DNA from: Campylobacter concisus
Lineage (GTDB): Bacteria; Campylobacterota; Campylobacteria; Campylobacterales; Campylobacteraceae
Direction: 5' to 3'
Assembly: GCF_003048405.1 (NCBI RefSeq)
Contig: NZ_PIQS01000002.1
Coordinates: 1 to 64,000 of the forward strand
DNA: 64,000 nucleotides
Shown here: piece after piece, positions 56,687 through 64,000 of the stretch
Layout of the letters: the number at the start of each line of letters is the position of its first letter
How positions within the stretch are numbered: position 1 is the stretch's first letter
Made by a program: the position numbers and the translations under genes
Notes under the pieces: model-generated
The model's database searches: none
Told to the model about the DNA's origin: nothing
What the model saw: only the letters and a program-made list of their open reading frames with translations

Positions 56687-58207
56687 ATGTTAAAGCTTAG
56701 AAAAATTAACGATAATCCAATCGTTACACTAGATCCTTATGAATATGAAGGTTTTAGATTTTCTAATAGCAATGTCGATACGCTAAGTCTTTCAAAGAAT
56801 ATTCTAAAGCGAGACTTTTTTATATCTTATATCGAGTACAAAGATATAATAACAGCTACCATAAACATCTCAAGAACAATAGATGATGAGGATATTGAAA
56901 ACAATATCTCTATCAAAATTTACGAAGAGCTCTCTCTTGATCCTGCGATTGACTATAAAATAGTTTATTTTGAAAGCAATGTTGAAAAAGAAGATAGGAT
57001 TTTTAATGTTTTTATTGCTACAAATGAAACGATAAATAAAATTTTTAAAAATATTTCTAAAAGAGTACCTTTTATAGATTATGTCGTTGTAGAGCCACTT
57101 TTATATAGTGCTATATATAAAAAAGGCTTGCTTCCTAGCACTCAGAGTGATTGTTTTTTGACATTTAGGGCCGATGAAGCATTTATAAGCATTTATGTAA
57201 ATGGAGAATACCTTACATCAAGAGGTTTAAGATACACACTAAATTATCTAAAAGATAAATTTATAGAGCAAAGCGGCGAAAGAGTAAGCCTAGAAAGTTT
57301 TTTAGATATCCTAAAGACAAGAGGACTTTTAGATAGCAATGAAGAAGGCTTTAGCTACGATCTAAATACTGTTTTTGAGGACTATATATTTTACGTAAAT
57401 GACACGATAAATGTTGTCAATAGAATCTATAGCATAAATATAAAAAATATCTATATTGACTGTGACTATAAAATAGAGCGTTTTGAAAAATTTATCAATA
57501 CAAAGCTTGGCACAAATGCTACGAAATTAAATACAAGCACTGTAATAAATTCTAAAAATTTAGCCATTAGTGAACGATATAACATGATGGCTTTGTATGC
57601 AAATTTTTATAAAAAAGAGGCCTTTAATGCTGATTTTAACTTCTCAAATTTGCTCAGGCCTGATCCGTTCACAAAAAGAAAAAGTGGTAAATTTATACTG
57701 ACATGTGCTGCTGCTTTTTGCCTAAGCATGTCCTATCCTCTTTATAATTATATAGCTGGCAGTATTTTAGAGGCAGATTCGCAAAGACTAAGCGATGAGC
57801 TTGATGTACTTAATACACAAGCAGCACAAATAAGAAGTACTCTTGAAAGACTAAAAAAAGATCAAAATGATATAAAGGGATTAACTGATAAAGAGGAAGA
57901 GAAGTTAAATTTTAGAAAAGGATTACTTCAAGAAATTGAAAACAAAAAAGATCACTACGTAATGAAAGGTTTAAATCTTTTTGAAATTACAGATATGATA
58001 AACAATAATAGCGTTTTTATAACAAATATTAAAAATAACGATAAAAATTTAACTGTAACGGTTGTTAGCGATAATGAAAAAAGGATTACGCAGCTGATAA
58101 AAGATATTAGCAAGATGCCTAAATATTCAGTAAATACAAAAAAAATTAAAGAAGATAAGCAAAACAACGAGTATGAAAGTAATATAAGTATAGAGATTAG
58201 GCAATGA
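56687..58207 (+). CDS. PilM-PilN (GspL-like) inner-membrane platform protein
   Basis: 506 aa. N-terminal about 330 residues are cytoplasmic and resemble the actin-like PilM/GspL domain, though motifs are weak; one membrane helix (about 336-358, ILTCAAAFCLSMSYPLYNYI); then coiled coil (about 360-430) and a ferredoxin-like periplasmic end typical of PilN/GspL. So PilM and PilN are fused in GspL fashion. It overlaps the next gene (PilO-like) by 4 bases, heading the uptake operon. In C. jejuni a similar gene also follows era (from memory, Cj0660c). GAGG lies 7 bases before the ATG. Confidence 0.72.
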   Translation: MLKLRKINDNPIVTLDPYEYEGFRFSNSNVDTLSLSKNILKRDFFISYIEYKDIITATINISRTIDDEDIENNISIKIYEELSLDPAIDYKIVYFESNVEKEDRIFNVFIATNETINKIFKNISKRVPFIDYVVVEPLLYSAIYKKGLLPSTQSDCFLTFRADEAFISIYVNGEYLTSRGLRYTLNYLKDKFIEQSGERVSLESFLDILKTRGLLDSNEEGFSYDLNTVFEDYIFYVNDTINVVNRIYSINIKNIYIDCDYKIERFEKFINTKLGTNATKLNTSTVINSKNLAISERYNMMALYANFYKKEAFNADFNFSNLLRPDPFTKRKSGKFILTCAAAFCLSMSYPLYNYIAGSILEADSQRLSDELDVLNTQAAQIRSTLERLKKDQNDIKGLTDKEEEKLNFRKGLLQEIENKKDHYVMKGLNLFEITDMINNNSVFITNIKNNDKNLTVTVVSDNEKRITQLIKDISKMPKYSVNTKKIKEDKQNNEYESNISIEIRQ

Positions 58208-58851
58208 GACAAGACGTTTTAAGTAAAATAGATAAGTATTTTGACGCAAAAAAACAAAGCGAAACAAATATAATTTTTTTGGGTTCAGCCTTAATTATTA
58301 TTTATATTGTTTATATGCTTTGCTTTGATCCGTCGCAAGATTTTTATGATGAAAGATTTAATTCGCATACTAAAATTAGCAATGATCTTTCAAGAACAAG
58401 AGATTATTTAAGATCAACTAGCTCACCTAGTGGGGATAAAAATTTTAAAATAAATGAAGAGTCCAAAATACTTGAAGCGCTAAAAAGCAAATATTCTAGC
58501 GTTTTAAAATTTAATGCCCATTTTGATTCAAAGCTAAAAGAACTATCATTTTTATTATTTAACGATCAAAATTGGGCAAATTTTTTAGACAACATCGTAT
58601 CTTTAGCAAAGCAAAATAATATAAAAATTTTAGAATTAAAAAGCGATATAAAAGAGCCAAATTTCCAAAAGATTGAGCAAATTTTAAATATTGACTTGAC
58701 ATTTTTGGGAGGTTTTAAAGATATGCTTTCATATATAAATGGTCTTGAAGAATCAAAGCTAGTAGTTGATCTTCATAAAATGGATGTAAATTCTACCCAA
58801 AAAGAGCTTGGCGCTAAGATCTCAATATCTGTTTGGGGGATGAAATACTAA
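58204..58851 (+). CDS. PilO/GspM-like protein
   Basis: 215 aa with one N-terminal membrane helix (about 20-38, NIIFLGSALIIIYIVYMLCF), coiled coil, and a C-terminal ferredoxin-like domain (NIDLTFLGGFKDMLSYINGL), the layout of PilO. Position after the PilMN-like gene and before the PilP-like and secretin genes supports this. ATGA overlap with the preceding gene; TAATG overlap with the next. Confidence 0.72.
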   Translation: MRQDVLSKIDKYFDAKKQSETNIIFLGSALIIIYIVYMLCFDPSQDFYDERFNSHTKISNDLSRTRDYLRSTSSPSGDKNFKINEESKILEALKSKYSSVLKFNAHFDSKLKELSFLLFNDQNWANFLDNIVSLAKQNNIKILELKSDIKEPNFQKIEQILNIDLTFLGGFKDMLSYINGLEESKLVVDLHKMDVNSTQKELGAKISISVWGMKY

Positions 58852-59264
58852 TGAAAATAAAAATTTTATTGGCTTTTTTATTTTTAAATATTGCTTTTGC
58901 TAATCAGCTTCAAGAAGAAATGGACTCTTATGATAAAATTTTTGAAAAAATAAAGGAAAAAAGGAGCGGTCTTAGTGATATTGAGCTTTCGAGCATAAAA
59001 AATCCTTTTAAGCAAGAACCTATCAAGACGATAACAGATCAAAATTTATCAATTATTACTCAAGCTTCAAAAGGGCTTAGTTTAAAAGCAATTTTATTAA
59101 ACAAAGCAAATATTGATTCCAAATGGTATGCTGTCGGTGATATTGTTGATGGTTACAAAATAGCCAATATTACTAGAAATAGTGTTTTTTTAGTAAAAGG
59201 CGATGAAAAACAAGAGCTAATTTTAAAAAATGGAAGTAAAAATGTTGAGATTAAGATTAAATAA
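58851..59264 (+). CDS. PilP/GspC-like exported protein of the transformation cluster
   Basis: 137 aa. Signal peptide MKIKILLAFLFLNIAFA; the C-terminal part (LKAILLNKANIDSKWYAVGD, GYKIANITRNSVFLV) is like the HR domain of PilP/GspC that contacts the secretin. Probably the counterpart of the small gene (ctsR) beside ctsD in C. jejuni. Start moved to 58851, at the PilO stop. It overlaps the secretin gene by 23 bases. Confidence 0.65.
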   Translation: MKIKILLAFLFLNIAFANQLQEEMDSYDKIFEKIKEKRSGLSDIELSSIKNPFKQEPIKTITDQNLSIITQASKGLSLKAILLNKANIDSKWYAVGDIVDGYKIANITRNSVFLVKGDEKQELILKNGSKNVEIKIK

Positions 59265-60762
59265 AATATTAATAATAGGTGCACTAATTTGTTTAAATAT
59301 GAATTATGCTAGTGCCAACGAAAGTAGTTGTTTAAGCAAGAATTTTAATATGAAAATTTCAGATGATGTTGCGCTAGTAGATGTGTTAAATCAGCTTTCA
59401 GAGATGTGTAACTTTAGTATTGTTGCAAAGGATACTTATAGTAAAACGGAGCTAAAAGATAAAGTTTTTGGCGTTAATATCAGAAATATGAGTCTTAGCG
59501 AAGTTTTTGACCTGCTTTTAAGTGAGAAAAATTTAAGCTACGAGTTTTCAAATAATGTATTAAAAATTTCATCTTTAAAAACTCAAATTTTTAAACTAGA
59601 TTATATAACTTCTATTAGAGAAGGAACTGCTGTCACCCAAGCTTCAGTGGATGCTACTCCATCTGAAATTTCTAGTGGTTCAAGTAGCAGTGATAATTCC
59701 CAAGATGATAGCTCTCAAGGCTCAAGCAACCTTATAAAAACTACCGAAAGGTTTGACTTTTGGGAAAAACTAGATGCTGAGCTCAAAGCTATTTTAAATA
59801 ATAGTAGCGAACATATCACAGCACCTGATCCTATCATAAATCAAAACGCAGGCCTTATCACTGTTACGGCCACTCCTTCTCAACTTAAGCGAGTCGAAAA
59901 ATATATAGATGAAATGCAAAAAAGACTAAAAAAACAAGTAATTATTGATGTTTCTATTATTTCAGTTGAGTTAAATAATGAATACAAGCAAGGCGTTGAT
60001 TGGAGTAAATTTGAACTTGGGTTTAATACATACATTGGTAATTCAAGAAACAATCCTAGCTCAAGTGCTACTTGGACAAATAAAGGAAATAGCCTAAGTG
60101 ATGGATTTGGACGTACATTAAATATTGCAGCTAATTTAAATTTCAGCCTTGATGGAATGATAAATTTTCTTGAAACAAATGGAAAGACAAAGGTTATATC
60201 AAGCCCAAAAGTGACAACACTTAATAATCAACAAGCACTAATCTCAGTTGGTGATAATATAAACTACCGTGTTCAACAAAAAACTGACAATGGAAACAGC
60301 AATAGTGATAGGCTAACAACTACCTACAAGCAATACTCTGTTTTTATTGGCATATTATTAAATTTATTACCAGAAGTTTCTGATAACAACAAAATCATGC
60401 TTCGAATCAATCCATCGCTTAGTAACTTTAAATACGCTGAAGACGACACAAGACAAAATGCGTTAAGAGAGATTGCTCCAGATACGGTACAAAAGAAGCT
60501 TTCAACTGTTGTTCAAGTTGATAGCGGTGATACTATTATTCTTGGTGGATTAATAGGCCAGACAAAGGGTAAAAATAATACTTCTGTACCTCTTCTTTCC
60601 GACATTCCACTTATAGGTGGTGTCTTTAAAAGCACAAGAGACAATATAAAAACAACAGAGCTTATCTTTGTCATCACTCCTCATGTAGTTGATTTTGACA
60701 AAAAAAAGCCACTTAATCAATCATTAAAAGACTTAGGTTTTTCTAAAACGATCTATGAATAA
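59242..60762 (+). CDS. ctsD: Secretin of DNA-uptake / type II-like system
   Basis: Outer membrane secretin pore. Signal peptide (LNKILIIGALICLNMNYASA), N0/STN-type and N1 domains (VLNQLSEMCNFSIVAKDTYS), a Ser/Asp/Gln-rich linker (about 140-160), and the C-terminal secretin core with VISSPKVTTLNNQQA, VDSGDTIILGGLIGQ and LIFVITPHVV. Either ATG 59230 or 59242 could start; I prefer 59242 with GGAAG ahead; 506 aa. Matches the ctsD position in the C. jejuni transformation cluster. Confidence 0.85.
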   Translation: MLRLRLNKILIIGALICLNMNYASANESSCLSKNFNMKISDDVALVDVLNQLSEMCNFSIVAKDTYSKTELKDKVFGVNIRNMSLSEVFDLLLSEKNLSYEFSNNVLKISSLKTQIFKLDYITSIREGTAVTQASVDATPSEISSGSSSSDNSQDDSSQGSSNLIKTTERFDFWEKLDAELKAILNNSSEHITAPDPIINQNAGLITVTATPSQLKRVEKYIDEMQKRLKKQVIIDVSIISVELNNEYKQGVDWSKFELGFNTYIGNSRNNPSSSATWTNKGNSLSDGFGRTLNIAANLNFSLDGMINFLETNGKTKVISSPKVTTLNNQQALISVGDNINYRVQQKTDNGNSNSDRLTTTYKQYSVFIGILLNLLPEVSDNNKIMLRINPSLSNFKYAEDDTRQNALREIAPDTVQKKLSTVVQVDSGDTIILGGLIGQTKGKNNTSVPLLSDIPLIGGVFKSTRDNIKTTELIFVITPHVVDFDKKKPLNQSLKDLGFSKTIYE

Positions 60763-61582
60763 CAAGAATATTTATACAGATATAAAAGATATCTTTATCA
60801 ACGAAGACGAAGTAGCTGATTTTGTTAATCTAGATAACTCAATCACTTGTTACAATAAGATCGTCTCAGCTCTAAAAAAGCCACTAAAGCTTATACTTTT
60901 TTATGGTAAGCCTGGCAGTGGAAAGACTTTTTTGTTAAACAAAATAGCCTCTGATCTTCAAAAGGATAAAAAATTAATTTTTTTCCCGCATCCTTTTTTT
61001 AGCGAGGCTACATTTATAGAAGCTCTTTGTGAAGATATATACGGAAATAAGCTTGATAATATAAATAATTTTGAAAGTTTTGTTGCATACTACTCAAAAG
61101 AATTTAAAAATAAAGATGAAATTTTACAAAACCAAATAGTCGTCATTCTGGATGAAGCACAACTTTATCCTACTGAATTGATCGAAAAAATAAGGCTGAT
61201 GGCCGATACAAGATTATTTAAATTTCTATTTACGATTCATAAAACTGAAAATGAAGATGTGTTAGCAAAGGACTATTTTCAAACTAGAATTTGGGAGAGC
61301 ATAGAGCTTGGAAGTGCAAACACGAATGAAATCATAGTTTATTTGCAAAGAAAAATAGGACAAAAGGGCTACGATAAATACCTAAATTTTCAGAAAAAAG
61401 ACTATGACAAGGCCTATGAGCTTTGTTGCGGAAATCTACGCACACTAAATAAAATTATGTATAAATTTTATGAAATTTGTGAATATTATGAACAAAATCA
61501 GCCATCAAAATTAAGTAGCGAGGACGCAAATATTAAAATTTTGATAATGTCTGCACTTGATACAGGAATAATTCATGCTTGA
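60755..61582 (+). CDS. ctsP: ExeA/CtsP-like AAA ATPase
   Basis: 275-aa cytoplasmic P-loop ATPase. Walker A GKPGSGKTF (about 51-59), Walker B VVILDEAQ (about 128-136), and a winged C-terminus with CGNLRTLNKIMYKF. It resembles the GspA/ExeA-type ATPases and the CtsP NTPase needed for natural transformation in C. jejuni. It overlaps ctsD and the next gene by 8 bases each. Confidence 0.8.
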   Translation: MNNKNIYTDIKDIFINEDEVADFVNLDNSITCYNKIVSALKKPLKLILFYGKPGSGKTFLLNKIASDLQKDKKLIFFPHPFFSEATFIEALCEDIYGNKLDNINNFESFVAYYSKEFKNKDEILQNQIVVILDEAQLYPTELIEKIRLMADTRLFKFLFTIHKTENEDVLAKDYFQTRIWESIELGSANTNEIIVYLQRKIGQKGYDKYLNFQKKDYDKAYELCCGNLRTLNKIMYKFYEICEYYEQNQPSKLSSEDANIKILIMSALDTGIIHA

Positions 61583-62453
61583 ATTACAAGAAATTCAAAG
61601 GTTAGAAAAGCTTTATGAAGAGTACGAAAAAAAGAATAAAAATAGCCTTTTAAAATTGTTGTCACATAAAAAGCTAGGTCTTTTAATAATTACGATCTTG
61701 CTAATTGCTTTTATCTTTGGTGCTTTTTTATTTTTCTCAAATACTAAAAACAAAAAAGAGACAACTAGTACCCCAGCCTTAATTGAGAAAAATTTGACAA
61801 TACAAACAAATATAAAAGAAAAAAACATAACCTTTGCTGAAACCAATATCAGCAAAAATATTTTAGAAGATGGCAAACAAAAAAGCGAGCAGGCAAAAGA
61901 GAGATTTGAATCAGATAAAAAACAAGATGAGCTTGCTGAGAAAATAGCTAAAAAGCTAGAACAATCCATAAAACTAAATGAAGATAATAAAGAGCAGGCA
62001 CCAGATAAAAAACAAAGAAGTGGTGGCGGTTGGCTAAAGCTAAATTTACCAACTGAAAATGAAAATATACAAAATGAACAGCCTCTACCAAATGAAGAGA
62101 TAATAGAATTAGAACCAAAGGCAAAGCCAAAAATTGATATTCAAATTTCAAGTGAAAACAATGAAATTTCTATGCTAAAAGAAAATTTTAATAAAAGCAA
62201 AAATCCAGAAATCGCCCTTAAAATAGCAAGAAAATGCTATCAAGATAAAAGATATAGCGACACTATAAAATGGGCACTATCGGCAAATAATTTAGATAGT
62301 AGCATTGAGGAGTCTTGGGTCATGTTTGCTAAGGCAAAATATATGCTAAAACAAAAAGATGACGCATTGCGTGCATTAGAAGAATATAATAAAAATAAAA
62401 ATAAGCCAGAAATAAATGAGCTAATAAATAAGATAAAAAGTGATACCTTGTGA
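61575..62453 (+). CDS. Membrane protein with TPR-like C-terminus, transformation cluster
   Basis: 292 aa. Cytoplasmic N-terminus (about 1-30), one membrane helix (LLIITILLIAFIFGAFLFF, about 34-53), a long Lys/Glu/Asn-rich spacer, and a C-terminal TPR-like region (ALKIARKCYQDKRYSDTIKW, YMLKQKDDALRALEEY). This layout resembles GspB/ExeB or PilF-like helpers. C. jejuni has a single membrane gene (ctsX) between ctsP and ctsE, whereas here there are two genes, so I do not assign a symbol. Confidence 0.65.
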   Translation: MLELQEIQRLEKLYEEYEKKNKNSLLKLLSHKKLGLLIITILLIAFIFGAFLFFSNTKNKKETTSTPALIEKNLTIQTNIKEKNITFAETNISKNILEDGKQKSEQAKERFESDKKQDELAEKIAKKLEQSIKLNEDNKEQAPDKKQRSGGGWLKLNLPTENENIQNEQPLPNEEIIELEPKAKPKIDIQISSENNEISMLKENFNKSKNPEIALKIARKCYQDKRYSDTIKWALSANNLDSSIEESWVMFAKAKYMLKQKDDALRALEEYNKNKNKPEINELINKIKSDTL

Positions 62454-62989
62454 AATTTTTACTTATTATATTTTTATCATTAAATGCCTTTGCTATTGGG
62501 ACGGCTGACATCAAAAGTTATTTTGAAAAGGCTGAATATCCTAAAATTTGTAATCAAAAAATACAAGATCTTTTAAAAGATTCACAAAATGAAGAATTTC
62601 TTAATATCTTTGGTATATCTTGCTTAAAAACAAATGATATAGATAGGCTCGCTCTTCCAGCAAGCAAACTATCAAAAACACAAAGTTCAAGAGAGAATGC
62701 AGCATATTTTGCTGATATATTGCTTAAAAAAAAGCTATTGCTTCATGCTATCTTGGATGGGGCTGATATAAGCTATATTAGGCTTCCAAAGAGCGATTAC
62801 ATTCTTTCATTTATATTTGATAAATTTGTCAAAAAAGAATACGTTGAGGAGCTTGGCGTATTTATTTTTGAAGAGCCAAATTCAGATACAAGATATGAGC
62901 TTAGTGCAATCGCTGGCTCAAATTTTGCAAAAATAATTTTAAAAATTTTTAAAAATGACGATCTTACTTCGCAGATTGAATATAGATAA
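62450..62989 (+). CDS. Exported hypothetical protein, transformation cluster
   Basis: 179 aa. Signal peptide MKFLLIIFLSLNAFA, then a helical region with CNQKIQDLLKDSQNEEFLNI, suggesting a Sel1/TPR-like fold, and no further motif. GTG start overlapping the previous stop (GTGA). Function unknown, but its place between the membrane gene and ctsE makes a part in the uptake machine likely. Confidence 0.6.
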   Translation: MKFLLIIFLSLNAFAIGTADIKSYFEKAEYPKICNQKIQDLLKDSQNEEFLNIFGISCLKTNDIDRLALPASKLSKTQSSRENAAYFADILLKKKLLLHAILDGADISYIRLPKSDYILSFIFDKFVKKEYVEELGVFIFEEPNSDTRYELSAIAGSNFAKIILKIFKNDDLTSQIEYR

Positions 62990-62998
62990 AGAGAAGAG

Positions 62999-64000
62999 AT
63001 GAATAATTTAGAAAATTTAACGCTAAAAACATTAGAGCAACTTAATAAACTAAATAATGAGCAAATTTTAAAGATTATAGAGATAAAAAAGATAAACGAA
63101 AAAAGTCTTTTGGCTATTTTGCTTGAAGAAAATATGCTAGAAGAAGAGATTTTTTTTGAAATTCTATCTGATATTTATAGAAGAGGACACACTGACATTG
63201 ATGAAATTTCGACTAGTCTTCAGATAGATCAAAAGCGCTTTATTCAATATGTATGTTATAAATTTAAAATCACATTTTTTGATCTTGATGATATAGATAT
63301 CGACTACCGTATCAGTGAAAAACTAAGCACCTCGCAGTTAAAATCATATAACGCCATACCCGTAAAAGAAGACGAGATAAGCGTTTATGTTGCTTTTAAA
63401 AATCCTTTTGACGTGATCATTCAAGATAAAGTTCAAAATTTATTTAACAGAAAGCTATTAAAAGTAGCTTGCGCAGATCCAGCCCAGATAGAAAAGTATA
63501 TAAACAAAATAGCCCTTAACGAAAGCATAAAAGACGTCGTTTCAGAGATCAGAAAAGAGCTTTCTAGCTCAACTAGCCAAGGTCAAAACACGGAAAGTTC
63601 TGGTATTTTAAAGCTTATTGAGATTATTTTAAAAACTTCCATTCAAAGTAGAGCAAGTGATATTCACATTGAGCCAACAGAGACAAACTGTATTGTAAGA
63701 AGCAGGATAGATGGTATGCTAAGCGAGACTTTTATCTTCGATAAAGATATCTATCCGCCGATGGTTAGTCGTATGAAGCTACTTTCAAACATGGACATTG
63801 CGGAGCGTCGCCGCCCACAAGATGGTAGATTTTCAGCTCAAATTTTAGACAAAGAGTACGATTTTCGTATCTCTACGCTACCTATCTTAAATGGCGAAAG
63901 CATAGTTTTAAGAATTTTGGACAAATCAAAAGTTATCATAAACATTGAAGACCTTGGTATGCATCCAGATAACTTTGCTAAATTTAAAAAGAGTATGAAA
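62999..64000 (+). CDS. ctsE: GspE/PilB-type secretion ATPase (partial, runs off right edge)
   Basis: First 334 codons of a hexameric secretion ATPase. N-terminal GspE/MshE-like domain, then the diagnostic SRASDIHIEP and the region MKLLSNMDIAERRRPQDGRF that precede the Walker A loop, which lies beyond the window. Reading frame is open to the last base. GAGAAGAG before the ATG. It should drive pseudopilus assembly for DNA uptake, with ctsF expected next. Confidence 0.88.
   Translation, partial: MNNLENLTLKTLEQLNKLNNEQILKIIEIKKINEKSLLAILLEENMLEEEIFFEILSDIYRRGHTDIDEISTSLQIDQKRFIQYVCYKFKITFFDLDDIDIDYRISEKLSTSQLKSYNAIPVKEDEISVYVAFKNPFDVIIQDKVQNLFNRKLLKVACADPAQIEKYINKIALNESIKDVVSEIRKELSSSTSQGQNTESSGILKLIEIILKTSIQSRASDIHIEPTETNCIVRSRIDGMLSETFIFDKDIYPPMVSRMKLLSNMDIAERRRPQDGRFSAQILDKEYDFRISTLPILNGESIVLRILDKSKVIINIEDLGMHPDNFAKFKKSMK

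Overview
This window is a stretch of an AT-rich epsilonproteobacterial (Campylobacterota) chromosome, almost certainly Campylobacter. The signs are the mfrABE fumarate reductase, a transformation-type secretion cluster of the cts kind, a ferric-siderophore receptor paired with a trilactone-esterase-like gene, and local gene orders that match what I remember of C. jejuni: htpG / plsC / SH3 protein / purQ / purS / purC / ctpA / clpB; helicase and valS / metNI / metQ; S4 protein / tsaE / lptB / rpoN; argG / rplI / hslV / hslU / era. These blocks are joined differently from C. jejuni, so it is another species, perhaps near C. concisus; the species cannot be fixed from sequence alone. I see no phage, insertion sequence or CRISPR array. 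The region is mainly core genome.

Layout. 1-3.9 kb: Tat-exported methylmenaquinol:fumarate reductase. 3.9-8.1 kb: htpG (reverse) and a chemoreceptor (forward). 8.2-13.1 kb: reverse operon ctpA-purC-purS-purQ-SH3 protein-plsC. 13.3-19 kb: clpB, a phosphate permease, ppx/gppA and a yqeY-like gene. 19-19.5 kb: a gap with little in it. 19.5-24 kb: MacA-MacB-outer membrane lipoprotein efflux system. 24-33.5 kb: UvrD-like helicase, then pbpC with an alpha-2-macroglobulin. 33.6-39.7 kb: valS-metN-metI and two metQ-type binding proteins. 39.9-43.6 kb: dedA, murI, ftsW, murG. 43.6-46.4 kb: unknown proteins, a tRNA-Arg and a J-domain protein. 46.4-49 kb: reverse operon S4-tsaE-lptB-rpoN. 49-52 kb: siderophore receptor and esterase behind a Fur-like box. 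52.2-56.6 kb: argG, rplI, hslV, hslU, era. 56.7-64 kb: a type II secretion/type IV pilus-like DNA-uptake operon, running off the right edge inside its GspE-type ATPase.

Regulation. The most striking element is the 258-bp gap between metI and the first metQ. It holds a 19-codon reading frame with a good ribosome site and three Met and two Cys codons in its first nine, followed by two mutually exclusive hairpins and then a 12-bp hairpin that hides the ribosome site of metQ. The geometry fits leader-peptide control of methionine uptake. Both heat-shock genes (htpG, clpB) carry dyads with the spacing of the HspR (HAIR) operator. pbpC appears to have its -10 box so close to the start codon that its mRNA would be leaderless.
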